A DNA stretch of 64,000 nt from positions 18,024-82,023 of the forward strand of contig NZ_JXLA01000018.1 of NCBI RefSeq assembly GCF_001886185.1, in the 5' to 3' direction. Positions 47,330-55,640 of this stretch are shown piece after piece. Made by a program: the position numbers and the translations under genes. This stretch comes from Enterococcus raffinosus. GTDB taxonomy: Bacteria > Bacillota > Bacilli > Lactobacillales > Enterococcaceae. Below the pieces are notes generated by a model. It was not told the origin of the DNA, searched no databases, and saw only the letters and a program-made list of their open reading frames with translations. Each line of letters starts with the position of its first letter. Position 1 is the stretch's first letter.

Positions 47330-47337
47330 AATTCTAA
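47323..47337 (+). promoter_or_regulatory. Weaker Per-box-like site over the fur -10
   Basis: CTATAATAATTCTAA matches the Per box TTATAATNATTATAA except at two positions and overlaps the -10, where binding would block RNA polymerase. Confidence 0.4.
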
Positions 47338-47365
47338 GAAAAACAGTAGTAGCATAGCTGCTTGT

Positions 47366-47380
47366 TTATAATAATTATAA
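47366..47380 (+). promoter_or_regulatory. Per-box operator upstream of fur
   Basis: TTATAATAATTATAA is an exact 7-1-7 palindrome identical to the PerR box consensus. It differs from the Fur 7-1-7 box (TGATAAT-N-ATTATCA) at two symmetric positions. In Bacillus subtilis fur is under PerR control, so peroxide-responsive control is likely here too. Confidence 0.68.
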
Positions 47381-47401
47381 ATTAGATAGAGGAGGGTTCT
47401 C

Positions 47402-47857
47402 TTGAACGCTATCCTGGCTTTACAGAAAACAAAAAAACAACTTCATGATTCTGGATTCAAGTTAACACCTCAGCGTGAAGCGACCGTTCTCGTTTTATTG
47501 GAAAATGAAAAGGATCATTTATCTGCCGAAGAAATTTATTTTTTGGTCAAAAAAAAGAGTCCAGAAATTGGTTTGGCGACAGTTTATCGTACATTGGAAA
47601 TTTTAACAGAACTGCACATCGTTAATAAAATTAGTTTTGATGACGGATTGGCTCGGTATGACCTTCGAAAAGAGGGAGCGGAGCATTTTCATCATCACCT
47701 ATTATGCCTTGAATGTGGCAATATAGAGGAGATAGAGGAGGATCTTTTGGGAGATGTGGAACGCGTAGTAGAATCCCGTTACCATTTTCTTGTTAAAGAT
47801 CATCGTTTGACTTTTCATGGTATTTGCCAAAGCTGTCAGGAAAAGAAGGACGCATAG
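47402..47857 (+). CDS. fur: Ferric uptake regulator Fur
   Basis: A protein of 151 residues closely following B. subtilis Fur: KKQLHDSGFKLTPQREATVLVLLENEKDHLSAEEIY, then EIGLATVYRTLEILTEL in the DNA-recognition helix region. The regulatory metal site includes HFHHHLLC, and two structural zinc pairs are present, CLEC and CQSC. It represses iron-uptake genes when Fe2+ is plentiful. The TTG start follows GAGGAGGG. PerR and Zur share the fold, but the N-terminal sequence favours Fur. Confidence 0.92.
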   Translation: MNAILALQKTKKQLHDSGFKLTPQREATVLVLLENEKDHLSAEEIYFLVKKKSPEIGLATVYRTLEILTELHIVNKISFDDGLARYDLRKEGAEHFHHHLLCLECGNIEEIEEDLLGDVERVVESRYHFLVKDHRLTFHGICQSCQEKKDA

Positions 47858-47898
47858 ACATTTTAGTGAAAATGGATTAAGTTATAATTAATTTATAT

Positions 47899-47942
47899 AG
47901 TCCCTTGCAAAGATACGTGCTATCATTTCAAGGGACTTTTTG
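47899..47942 (+). terminator. Terminator of fur
   Basis: AGTCCCTTG (47899-47907) pairs with CAAGGGACT (47929-47937) over a 21-base loop and is followed by TTTTTG. Confidence 0.8.
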
Positions 47943-47969
47943 TTATGATAAAGCGAAAGTGGTGAGAAC

Positions 47970-48860
47970 ATGGATGAACAAATAACAGAATATTTGCATT
48001 ATTTGTCGATCGAACGCGGTCTTTCAGACAATACTCGGATAAGCTATCAAAGAGACTTACACCAATACTTATCTTTCTTGAATGATCAAGGTGTGACAGA
48101 TTGGCAAGCAGTAGATCGATATACAGTTGTGGCCTTTTTAACGAGCTTGACTGAAGCGGGAAAAGCGTCAACTACGATAACGCGAATGATTTCTAGTTTG
48201 CGTCGGTTCCATCAATTTCTGCGTCAAGAACGGTATACCGATCATGATCCAATGCAGCACATTGATAGCCCCAAAAAAGCGCAAAAGCTTCCACAAACTC
48301 TTTCGCTGACAGAAGTAGAACGTTTAATTGCAGCACCGGATACTACTACTGATTTAGGGATTCGAGATCGTGCTATCTTGGAGGTTATGTATGCGACGGG
48401 GCTTCGAGTTAGTGAACTGATTGGACTAAGACTTGGCGATATTCATTTGGAGATGGGCTTACTTCAGACCATCGGTAAGGGAGATAAAGAGAGAATAGTT
48501 CCGCTAGGTGATTACGCGATTCACTGGTTAGAACGGTATCTTTCTGAGGTTAGACCCTTATTAACTAAAAAAACACCAAACGAAATGTTCTTGTTTGTCA
48601 ATAACCATGGTCATGGAATGAGTCGTCAAGGAATATGGAAGAATTTAAAGCAATATGTCATCAAGGCAGAGATTACAAAAGATGTTACACCACATACACT
48701 GAGACACAGCTTTGCTACACATTTACTTGAAAATGGTGCTGACTTGCGGACGGTTCAGGAACTTTTAGGACATGCCGACATATCTACAACACAAATTTAC
48801 ACTCATATCACTAAACGGAGAATGACCGAAGTGTATAAAGAGTTTTTCCCACGTGCTTAA
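47970..48860 (+). CDS. xerD: Site-specific tyrosine recombinase XerD
   Basis: A protein of 296 residues. The N-terminal core-binding domain has LSIERGLSDNTRISYQRDLHQYL. The catalytic domain has the first Arg in MYATGLRVSELIGL, a Lys in TIGKGDKERIVPLG, HTLRHSFATHLLENGADLRTVQELLGHADISTTQIYTHI with His-x-x-Arg, His and the nucleophile Tyr. With XerC or XerS it resolves chromosome dimers at dif. Its place in the fur-xerD-ribT-scpA order marks it as the housekeeping XerD, not a mobile integrase. Confidence 0.95.
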   Translation: MDEQITEYLHYLSIERGLSDNTRISYQRDLHQYLSFLNDQGVTDWQAVDRYTVVAFLTSLTEAGKASTTITRMISSLRRFHQFLRQERYTDHDPMQHIDSPKKAQKLPQTLSLTEVERLIAAPDTTTDLGIRDRAILEVMYATGLRVSELIGLRLGDIHLEMGLLQTIGKGDKERIVPLGDYAIHWLERYLSEVRPLLTKKTPNEMFLFVNNHGHGMSRQGIWKNLKQYVIKAEITKDVTPHTLRHSFATHLLENGADLRTVQELLGHADISTTQIYTHITKRRMTEVYKEFFPRA

Positions 48861-48874
48861 CAGGAGGAGAAAGA

Positions 48875-49240
48875 ATGCTTACTCAATACCGAAAAAATCA
48901 ACGCAAGATTGCAATGGGACTTTTAAGTTTTCATGAGAGTTTAAAAGATCAACAACATTTACTAAAGGAAATCGATACATACGAAGGTGACGATCGCTAC
49001 CAGCTCTATTGTTATTACGATGAAAATTCTGACAATGTTCAAGGAGTAATTGGTGTAAGTCAATTGGAGGATGAAGAAATTGTTCTCCATGATATCAGCC
49101 TAAATCCTTCTTATCGTGGTGAGGGAGTGGGAATTCTCATGATGGATGAACTGCAAGCGATGTATCCAGATCAAAGAATTATTGGAACACCAGCCACTTC
49201 TGAATTTTTAGCAAAGTGGCAAGAGCATAAGCGAGGATAA
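48875..49240 (+). CDS. ribT: RibT-like GNAT-family N-acetyltransferase
   Basis: A short protein of 121 residues. LHDISLNPSYRGEGVGILMMDELQAMYP carries the GNAT acetyl-CoA-binding R-G-x-G motif. RibT is named from the Bacillus rib operon but its substrate is unknown. Here it lies between xerD and scpA, the common order in lactic acid bacteria. AGGAGGAG precedes the ATG. Confidence 0.85.
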   Translation: MLTQYRKNQRKIAMGLLSFHESLKDQQHLLKEIDTYEGDDRYQLYCYYDENSDNVQGVIGVSQLEDEEIVLHDISLNPSYRGEGVGILMMDELQAMYPDQRIIGTPATSEFLAKWQEHKRG

Positions 49241-49241
49241 T

Positions 49242-49988
49242 ATGGAAACGATTAGTTTAAAATTAGACGTCTTTGAAGGACCGTTAGATTTGTTATTACA
49301 TTTAATCCAACAGTTAGAAATTGATGTATACGATATTCCAATTGCGGAAGTGACGGAACAATACATGAATTTTATTCATGCAATGAAAACTCTGGAGTTA
49401 GAGGTTGCTGGTGAATATTTGGTTATGGCAGCAACACTGATGTCAATTAAAAGTCAAATGCTGCTTCCCAAACCCGAGTTGGCGTTTGATTACGATGATG
49501 AGGAAGGCGAAGATCCTCGAGAAGCTTTGGTTCAACAACTTTTAGAATACCGTAAATATAAATATGCTGCTTCTGTATTATCTGAAAAGGAACAAGAAAG
49601 AAGTCAATTTTATACGAAGGCACCAATGGATCTCTCTGAATACGAAGAGGAACTTCTGCCTTTACCAAAGAATCAGTTGAACACAATTGACCTCTTTTTA
49701 GCTTTGCATGACGTTTTGCAACGTAAGAAGAGAAATCAGCCAATCGAAACAACAGTGTCTACAGAAACATTTACTGTTGATCAAAAGGTAAATGAAATTG
49801 GACTAAGGTTGGCAAAATTATCTGAGTCTGAAGGCTTGCCCTTAGAGTCTTTTTTTGTGCAATTTACTAAAGATGAGATGATTACTACTTTTATGGCCTT
49901 ATTGGAATTAATGAAAAAGGGCCAAGCCTTAGCAACTCAAGAAGAAACTTATGCACCAATTTTGGTCTTTAAAGGAGTAGCAGCATGA
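49242..49988 (+). CDS. scpA: Segregation and condensation protein ScpA
   Basis: A protein of 248 residues, the kleisin of the SMC complex. It starts SLKLDVFEGPLDLLLHLIQQLEIDVYDIPIAEVTEQYM, the conserved N-terminal block, followed by EYLVMAATLMSIKSQMLLPKP. The middle acidic linker and C-terminal winged helix are present. It overlaps scpB by four bases. Confidence 0.96.
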   Translation: METISLKLDVFEGPLDLLLHLIQQLEIDVYDIPIAEVTEQYMNFIHAMKTLELEVAGEYLVMAATLMSIKSQMLLPKPELAFDYDDEEGEDPREALVQQLLEYRKYKYAASVLSEKEQERSQFYTKAPMDLSEYEEELLPLPKNQLNTIDLFLALHDVLQRKKRNQPIETTVSTETFTVDQKVNEIGLRLAKLSESEGLPLESFFVQFTKDEMITTFMALLELMKKGQALATQEETYAPILVFKGVAA

Positions 49989-50563
49989 ATCAATTGAGTC
50001 AAATCGAAGCGATGCTTTTCGTAGTAGGGGAAGAAGGGATAAGCCTGGAAGAGTTGGCTTTCACTTTGAAACGCCCAATGCCTGAAATCTATCAGAATAT
50101 TATCGATCTGAAGGAGTCTTATGAGAATAGCACAACTTCCGCACTCACTCTTTTAGAGGTTGGAAACCATTTTGTTTTAAGCACTAAAAAAGAGTTTGCG
50201 CCTTTGTTAAAAGAATTTGCGCGCTCTCCAATGGCCAATCGGCTAAGTCAGGCAGCCTTGGAAACATTATCGATTATTGCTTACAAGCAACCTGTAACAC
50301 GATCGGAAATTGATGAACTACGTGGAGTCCAATCAAGCGGAGCAGTTCAAACACTAGTTGCACGGCAATTAATTGAAGAAAAGGGACGTGTTGATGGTCC
50401 TGGTCGGGCAATACTATATGGGACCAGTGCGTATTTCATGGACTATTTTGGCTTGAAAGATATTGAAGAGTTACCAGATGTTCAAAAGATGGAAGAAGAT
50501 TTAGCGGATGAAAATGAACCTTTAGATTTGTTTTATGACCGCTTCAAAGAAGAGGATGAATGA
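49985..50563 (+). CDS. scpB: Segregation and condensation protein ScpB
   Basis: A protein of 192 residues with two winged-helix domains. It has QIEAMLFVVGEEGISLEELA and the diagnostic LSQAALETLSIIAYKQPVTRSEIDELRGVQSSGAVQTL and LYGTSAYFMDYFGL. It joins ScpA and Smc to condense and segregate the chromosome. It overlaps rluB. Confidence 0.96.
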   Translation: MNQLSQIEAMLFVVGEEGISLEELAFTLKRPMPEIYQNIIDLKESYENSTTSALTLLEVGNHFVLSTKKEFAPLLKEFARSPMANRLSQAALETLSIIAYKQPVTRSEIDELRGVQSSGAVQTLVARQLIEEKGRVDGPGRAILYGTSAYFMDYFGLKDIEELPDVQKMEEDLADENEPLDLFYDRFKEEDE

Positions 50564-50565
50564 TA

Positions 50566-51282
50566 ATGGAGAGATTACAAAAAGTTATTGCCCATGCAGG
50601 AATTGCCTCGCGTCGTAAGGCGGAGGCGTATATTACTGATGGCCGAGTAAAAGTAAATGGCGAGGTTATCAAGGAATTAGGAACAAAAGTTGGCAAGAAG
50701 GACATTGTTGAAGTAGACGGCGTTCCAATTTATCAAGAAGAGCCCGTGTATTATTTATTTTACAAGCCACGTGGTGTGATATCCGCTGTCACAGATGATA
50801 AGAATCGTAAGGTAGTGACAGATTATTTTTCATCTGTACCTGAAAGAATTTATCCTGTAGGACGTTTAGATTATGATACCTCTGGAATTTTACTTTTAAC
50901 TAATGATGGTGATTTTTCCCAGAAATTGGCCCACCCGAAGCATCAAATTGATAAAGTTTATGTTGCTAAAGTGAAAGGATATGCCGAAAAAAGAAACTTG
51001 CTTCCTTTAACAAAGGGGATTCGTATCGAAGGTAAGAAGACAGCACCAGCTCGATTTGAAATTCTTTCAACGGATAAAAAAGCGGAGACAAGTATTATTG
51101 AATTAACGATTCATGAAGGTCGTAATCATCAAGTGAAAAATATGCTTGCTGCTGTTGGACTGCCAGTTCAAAAATTAAAACGTGAACGCTATGGGGACTT
51201 AACTTTGCAGGGACTACGTCCAGGCGAATATCGACGTTTAAATACGAAAGAAATCAACACACTATTAAATCAATCGAAATAG
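50566..51282 (+). CDS. rluB: Ribosomal large subunit pseudouridine synthase RluB
   Basis: A protein of about 238 residues. The S4 RNA-binding domain is at the N-terminus (MERLQKVIAHAGIASRRKAE, then GRVKVNGEVI). The catalytic aspartate lies in YPVGRLDYDTSGILLLTNDGDF, and EGRNHQVKNMLAAVG follows. It modifies a uridine in 23S rRNA helix 89. The ATG at 50566 fits the family start. An ATG two codons earlier (50560) overlaps the scpB stop and is possible. Confidence 0.94.
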   Translation: MERLQKVIAHAGIASRRKAEAYITDGRVKVNGEVIKELGTKVGKKDIVEVDGVPIYQEEPVYYLFYKPRGVISAVTDDKNRKVVTDYFSSVPERIYPVGRLDYDTSGILLLTNDGDFSQKLAHPKHQIDKVYVAKVKGYAEKRNLLPLTKGIRIEGKKTAPARFEILSTDKKAETSIIELTIHEGRNHQVKNMLAAVGLPVQKLKRERYGDLTLQGLRPGEYRRLNTKEINTLLNQSK

Positions 51283-51296
51283 TCAAAATCATTTAC

Positions 51297-51325
51297 TTGT
51301 TTTTTGATAGTAAAATTGTTATAGT
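51297..51325 (+). promoter_or_regulatory. Promoter of the ribU transcript
   Basis: TTGTTT at 51297-51302 and TATAGT at 51320-51325 are 17 bases apart, about 25 bases upstream of the FMN riboswitch. Confidence 0.55.
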
Positions 51326-51346
51326 GAATTTACAATAAAAAATAAT

Positions 51347-51469
51347 TTAAGGTTCGTCTTCAGGGGCAGGGTGAAAATCCCGACCGGCGGTAATAGTCCG
51401 CGAACTGCGAAAGCAGCCGAATCGGTGTGATTCCGATACCGACAGTACAGTCTGGATAAAGAAGATAGA
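51347..51469 (+). promoter_or_regulatory. FMN riboswitch (RFN element)
   Basis: The RFN core is clear: CTTCAGGGGCAGGGTGAAAA, TCCCGACCGGCGGTAATAG, AGTCCGCGAAC, and GTGTGATTCCGATACCGACAG. It precedes a terminator and ribU, so FMN should turn off riboflavin uptake. Confidence 0.97.
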
Positions 51470-51497
51470 GCTTATTTGGGTGAGTCTAAATTCAAGT

Positions 51498-51533
51498 AAC
51501 TCTATGCTTTTTCTGAAGCATAGAGTTTTTTTT
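51498..51533 (+). terminator. Terminator controlled by the FMN riboswitch
   Basis: A 12-pair stem (AACTCTATGCTT with AAGCATAGAGTT) is followed by eight T residues, 60 bases before ribU. Confidence 0.92.
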
Positions 51534-51590
51534 GTGGTAAAGAACACTCAAATGGTTCGTTGAAGATGATTCCGAAACGGAGGATTTCAG

Positions 51591-52184
51591 ATGAAGAACT
51601 TAAGGTTACAAAAAATGACAGCAGTAGCAGTAGCAGCGGCAATGGGGTTGATTTTGCAGTTCATCGCATTTCCAATTGTTCCAATGTTTCCATTTCTAAA
51701 ACTGGATTTTAGTGATATTCCAGTTTTGATTAATATGTTTATCTTTGGACCATTAACTGGGATTGTAACTGCGTTTATTCGATCATTATTACATTTGACC
51801 ATGACTGGTTTTTCTGTTGATAATATGATCGGAGACTTTGCTAGCTTCTTTGCCTCAACGCTGTATACTTTGCCAATTTTCTTAATGTTCAGGAAAAAAA
51901 CAACGTCAAAACGAGTATTAGGGCTTGGCCTAGGAATTTTAGCGATGACTCTTTTTATGAGTGTTGCCAACTATTTTGTTATTACTCCACTTTATTTAAA
52001 AGCATTTGGACTTTCAGCAGGACAAATGCTGGGTATGGGGTTAGGCCGATATATTTTAGTAGGAATCGTTCCCTTCAACGTGCTTAAAGGAATTATCGTG
52101 AGCGCTGTTTTCTTAGTACTCCATGCAAAATTGTTGCCATGGTTATCGAAGAAAACATTAACCTCACAACACCATTCCGTATAG
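51591..52184 (+). CDS. ribU: Riboflavin ECF transporter S component RibU
   Basis: A membrane protein of 197 residues with about six helices. KLDFSDIPVLINMFIFGPLTGIV is the RibU signature, and the N-terminal ALPFIQF-like stretch LILQFIAFPIVPMFPFLKLDF also fits. It binds riboflavin and works with the shared EcfAA'T module. Control by the FMN riboswitch confirms the substrate. GGAGG precedes the ATG. Confidence 0.96.
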   Translation: MKNLRLQKMTAVAVAAAMGLILQFIAFPIVPMFPFLKLDFSDIPVLINMFIFGPLTGIVTAFIRSLLHLTMTGFSVDNMIGDFASFFASTLYTLPIFLMFRKKTTSKRVLGLGLGILAMTLFMSVANYFVITPLYLKAFGLSAGQMLGMGLGRYILVGIVPFNVLKGIIVSAVFLVLHAKLLPWLSKKTLTSQHHSV

Positions 52185-52191
52185 AAAGATA

Positions 52192-52230
52192 CAAAAAAAT
52201 CTCAGATGAAATGTCTGAGATTTTTTTTGT
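52192..52230. terminator. Bidirectional terminator between ribU and ferredoxin
   Basis: AAAAAATCTCAGA pairs with TCTGAGATTTTTT. A and T runs flank both sides, so it serves ribU on the plus strand and the ferredoxin gene on the minus strand. Confidence 0.92.
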
Positions 52231-52242
52231 CTATCTATGTTA

Positions 52243-52455
52243 TTATGATTTTTGATAAAGGATGGCATGGGAAGGACAGCGTTTAGCAGATTGAATGACA
52301 GCTGCTTGCTGATCTTCAGGTATAAATTCGTGAGTTGCTTCTGGCTCTCCGATAAAAAGGACAAGACCATCATCAGTATAATCAAAGATTTCTGGCGCGA
52401 TTGTTTGGCATAACCCACAGGCGATGCAGCGCTCAGGAATGATTTCACATTTCAT
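52243..52455 (-). CDS. fer: Ferredoxin, single [4Fe-4S] cluster
   Basis: A protein of 70 residues. The cluster cysteines are in RCIACGLCQTIAPEIF (CX2CX2C) and RCPSHAI near the end, which is the monocluster Bacillus-type pattern. It carries electrons for an unknown partner. GGAAGGTGA supports the ATG at 52453-52455. It is divergent from ypbB, as in Bacillus, where fer, ypbB and recS lie together. Confidence 0.92.
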   Translation of the reverse strand: MKCEIIPERCIACGLCQTIAPEIFDYTDDGLVLFIGEPEATHEFIPEDQQAAVIQSAKRCPSHAILYQKS

Positions 52456-52483
52456 TACTTCACCTTCCACAGGAGATTATATT

Positions 52484-53470
52484 ATGACTTTTTTTATTTT
52501 AACGTTATTTAAGGCAGGCTACAAGTTAAGAACCTCTACCTTATATCATTTATTAGTGGGTAAAAGAACCAGTTCTGTATTACTCCATGGTTTTTTTCAC
52601 GAAAATTTGCCTTATTTAGGAGCATTGCCGAATCTAAAAGAAGAAGTATTCCGAAAAGAACTGCAGCGGCTGATTGAAAAGCAGTTGATTTTAGTAAATG
52701 ATGGTTTCGGAGAACTAACCGTTGAGGGGCAGAGAGTATTAGGAAAAGAATCCTATCCCTTTTATGGGCTGAATAACCTGCGCTATGGTCGTATGAGGGA
52801 GAATATGTGGCACATGATTCTTTTCTCAGTACAAGTAATCAGTCATTTATCTTTTAATGAAAAAAATTATCTCCCAATTGAAAACCGTCCATACTATTTA
52901 CAGCAAATAAAAAAATGGTTGGCTCATTCTAAAGTAGATGTGATTGTAAAATTTAAACAGGAATTGGAGCTGATTTTTCAAAAATTACCAGTAAATGAAG
53001 CAGATTTTTTGGCGAATCAATTTTCTGGCGTAGAGTTTCAAGGGAAAACAGCGTATCAGTTACTGCCAGAAAAATGGCTGGAAGAACCATGGAGCAGTCT
53101 CTACCAGCAAAATGCAATTGATCTTTTTCTGGCGCAAGTCATGCAGGATAATAGTGGGGAAATATTTAGGTTACTCTCTAATTTGGATCAACAAAATCTG
53201 AATCAAAGCATGCTAATTACAAAGCAATTTTTTTTGGCGGGAAAATCAATAGATGAAATACTAAAATTACGTCATTTAAAGCAAGGGACTGTCAATGATC
53301 ATTTTATTGAATGGGCATTAATAGATGAAAATTTTCCTTTTAAAAGTTTTGAGCTCATCAATTTCAATGAGCTAGATAAGAATCAAATCGTCAATGCACG
53401 GTTTCAAGAATACGATAGTTCATATTTAACGTTCCGTTTATCACAAATTTATCGTATGAGGGAGAAATAA
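52484..53470 (+). CDS. YpbB-like helix-turn-helix protein, RecQ partner
   Basis: A protein of 328 residues. It starts FFILTLFKAGYKLRTSTLYHLLVGKRTSSVL, and the C-terminal region (KQFFLAGKSIDEILKLRHLKQGTVNDHFIEWAL) is the HTH_40 helix-turn-helix, which in many proteins follows RecQ helicases. It is encoded one base upstream of recQ, so the two probably act together, with YpbB supplying a DNA-binding part missing from this short RecQ. AGGAG precedes the ATG at 52484. Confidence 0.82.
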   Translation: MTFFILTLFKAGYKLRTSTLYHLLVGKRTSSVLLHGFFHENLPYLGALPNLKEEVFRKELQRLIEKQLILVNDGFGELTVEGQRVLGKESYPFYGLNNLRYGRMRENMWHMILFSVQVISHLSFNEKNYLPIENRPYYLQQIKKWLAHSKVDVIVKFKQELELIFQKLPVNEADFLANQFSGVEFQGKTAYQLLPEKWLEEPWSSLYQQNAIDLFLAQVMQDNSGEIFRLLSNLDQQNLNQSMLITKQFFLAGKSIDEILKLRHLKQGTVNDHFIEWALIDENFPFKSFELINFNELDKNQIVNARFQEYDSSYLTFRLSQIYRMREK

Positions 53471-54864
53471 TGGAGTTAACAGAAGTTTTAAAGGCAAAGT
53501 TTAATTACGAGCAATTTCGTCCCGGACAAAAGGAAATTATTCAGACTCTTTTAGCTGGAAAGTCTGTATTGGGCATGCTGCCTACAGGAACAGGAAAATC
53601 TTTGTGTTACCAATTACCAGGGTATTTGTTAGAAGGTACAGTAATTGTGATTTCTCCTTTGATCTCTCTAATGGAGGATCAAGTAACGCAACTCCAACGT
53701 ATAGGAGAAAAAAGAGCAGTCGCGCTGAACAGTTTACTGTCTGGATGGGAAAAGCAATGGGTTTTGAGCGAAGCACATAACTATAAGTTTATTTTTATGA
53801 GTCCAGAGATGTTTTTGACTCCTAACGTTCAAAAAAAGTTGCAGGAAATAAAACTTTCCTTAGTAGTTGTTGATGAAGCCCATTGTATTTCACAATGGGG
53901 AATTGATTTTCGACCAGAATATTTAAAGCTTGCTGATGGAATAAAATTCGTAGAAGCTTCCCTGGTTTTAGCGTTAACTGCAACTGCTACGAAAGCTGTG
54001 CGACAAGATATTCAGCGTTTGCTCTTCACTCGTAAAGCAGCAGAAGAATACATTTATTCTGTAGATCGTCCCAATATAAGTTTTTTTGTCTATCAGGAAG
54101 ATAAATTAGAAAAGTTACAAGAATTGGTTGAATCCTTACGTGGTGCGGGAATCGTTTACTGCGCGACTAGAAAAAAGGTAGAAGAGCTTTACCAATTACT
54201 TAAGTCAAACCACTCGGTCGCCTATTATCACGGTGGTCTTAGCGGGCAAGAAAGGCGGATGCTTCAACAACAGTTTATCGCCGGTGATTTGCAATTGCTC
54301 ATTGCAACCAATGCATTTGGCATGGGAATTAACAAGGATAATATTCGATATGTTATCCACTATGATCTACCAGATTCACCTGAAAATTATTTACAGGAGG
54401 TTGGACGTGCTGGTAGAGATGGACAAGCGAGTCAGGCGATACTCCTTTATGAAGCAGGAGACGAACATATTCATCATTTTTTACAGGAACAAACCAATCA
54501 ATCAAAAAAGCTTTTTGAAATCAAACAAACAATGAGTGATCTTGTTTTTGAAGACCCATTAATTAAAAAATGGGAACACTTTTTTCCTGAAGAGAGTGAC
54601 GAATTATTGGCTCTATTGAGTCAACGTGGAATGACAAAACGACTCCAATTACAAAAAATGCTGGAGTACATTTCATTATCCACTTGTCGCCGTGAGTTTT
54701 TAGTTACCTATTTTGACGAAACGCTCCATGAAAAAAATCCCATTTGTTGTGATAATGACGGAGCTACTTTATCTACTAAAAAGAGTGAAGTGGAAAATAT
54801 TGCGACAGTGTTACCATGGAAAAAAATATTTCAAAAAATTTTTAAAAATGATATGAAAGATTGA
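53470..54864 (+). CDS. recQ: RecQ-family ATP-dependent DNA helicase (short form, RecS-like)
   Basis: A protein of 464 residues. FRPGQKEIIQTLLAGKSVLGMLPTGTGKSLCYQLP holds the Q and Walker A motifs, and VVDEAHCISQWGIDFRPEYLKL holds Walker B and the aromatic loop. Motif VI lies in PENYLQEVGRAGRDG. A zinc-binding part follows with STCRREFLVTYFDE and CCDN. It lacks a C-terminal HRDC domain, so it matches the short RecS of Bacillus. It unwinds 3' to 5' in recombination repair. The start overlaps the ypbB stop. Confidence 0.95.
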   Translation: MELTEVLKAKFNYEQFRPGQKEIIQTLLAGKSVLGMLPTGTGKSLCYQLPGYLLEGTVIVISPLISLMEDQVTQLQRIGEKRAVALNSLLSGWEKQWVLSEAHNYKFIFMSPEMFLTPNVQKKLQEIKLSLVVVDEAHCISQWGIDFRPEYLKLADGIKFVEASLVLALTATATKAVRQDIQRLLFTRKAAEEYIYSVDRPNISFFVYQEDKLEKLQELVESLRGAGIVYCATRKKVEELYQLLKSNHSVAYYHGGLSGQERRMLQQQFIAGDLQLLIATNAFGMGINKDNIRYVIHYDLPDSPENYLQEVGRAGRDGQASQAILLYEAGDEHIHHFLQEQTNQSKKLFEIKQTMSDLVFEDPLIKKWEHFFPEESDELLALLSQRGMTKRLQLQKMLEYISLSTCRREFLVTYFDETLHEKNPICCDNDGATLSTKKSEVENIATVLPWKKIFQKIFKNDMKD

Positions 54865-54932
54865 AAATTGACGCATATTTTTTTTGAGCTATGGTATAAT
54901 ACATGGCGATAGCATTTAGGAGGTTAGAGAAA

Positions 54933-55580
54933 TTGAGTAGAAAAGATCGCTATAACGATACGAATAATGAACCGTGGGATCAACATATTTACGAATCTGA
55001 TAGTGAAGAAGAAACTTATTCACGCAGCCAGTCTCGTCGTAGTGGTGGTGGTAATAAAGGTGGCGGAAATACGAAATTCTTAACGATTCTAGTCGCATTA
55101 TTGTTAGCCCTTATTTTGATTCCAGCCGGTGCCTTTTTCTGGATTACTCGTGATAATGACAAGCCAGCGGCCTCTCCTGAGAGTACAACGCAGGTGTCTA
55201 AAGTATCTTCGACAGAAAAGTCTAGCACCGAAGAAAGCAGTACTGAAGAAAGTACAGCTTCAACAGATACACAGGCTGCACAAGAATCTCAACAACAAGC
55301 CGATGCAGAACAACAAGCAGCACAAGCCGCAGCATCTCAATCTCAGGCAGCAGCAGAGGCGGCAGCCTCTCAATCAGCAGCTCAAGCGGCACAACAAACA
55401 ACGCCATCTTCAAGTGTAGCTGATGATCCGAATGCCCAATATGGTACAGTCCAATCAGGCGAAGGCCCTCAACAAATTGCTGGAAGATATGGTCTTTCTG
55501 TTGATGAATTTCTTCGGTTGAATGGAATGGATAGAAGCAACTTTTATTTTGATCCAGGTCAGCAGGTACGTATTAAATAA
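54933..55580 (+). CDS. LysM-domain membrane protein, YpbE-like
   Basis: A protein of 215 residues from the TTG at 54933 after AGGAGG. The N-terminus is charged and cytoplasmic, and one membrane helix follows (LTILVALLLALILIPAGAFFW). A long Ser/Thr/Gln/Ala-rich linker follows, and the C-terminal LysM domain (YGTVQSGEGPQQIAGRYGLSVDEFLRLNGM and FYFDPGQQVRI) binds peptidoglycan. It is conserved next to recQ in Bacilli. The role is unknown beyond wall binding. Confidence 0.88.
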   Translation: MSRKDRYNDTNNEPWDQHIYESDSEEETYSRSQSRRSGGGNKGGGNTKFLTILVALLLALILIPAGAFFWITRDNDKPAASPESTTQVSKVSSTEKSSTEESSTEESTASTDTQAAQESQQQADAEQQAAQAAASQSQAAAEAAASQSAAQAAQQTTPSSSVADDPNAQYGTVQSGEGPQQIAGRYGLSVDEFLRLNGMDRSNFYFDPGQQVRIK

Positions 55581-55592
55581 TTTGAATATCTT

Positions 55593-55626
55593 GCCGTAAT
55601 CGTTAGCGATTACGGCTTATTTATTG
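55593..55626 (+). terminator. Terminator of the ypbB-recQ-ypbE unit
   Basis: GCCGTAATCG (55593-55602) pairs with CGATTACGGC (55607-55616) over a four-base loop and is followed by TTATTTATT. Confidence 0.8.
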
Positions 55627-55640
55627 AAAAGAGGCAAAAC

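Noticed and set aside
47970..48860. XerD as a phage or island integrase
   Set aside because: Its sequence is XerD-like, and it lies in the conserved fur-ribT-scpA context with no attachment-site repeats.
54903..54932. ATG at 54903 as the start of the LysM protein
   Set aside because: AGGAGG lies downstream of that ATG and in front of the TTG at 54933, so the TTG is the likelier start.
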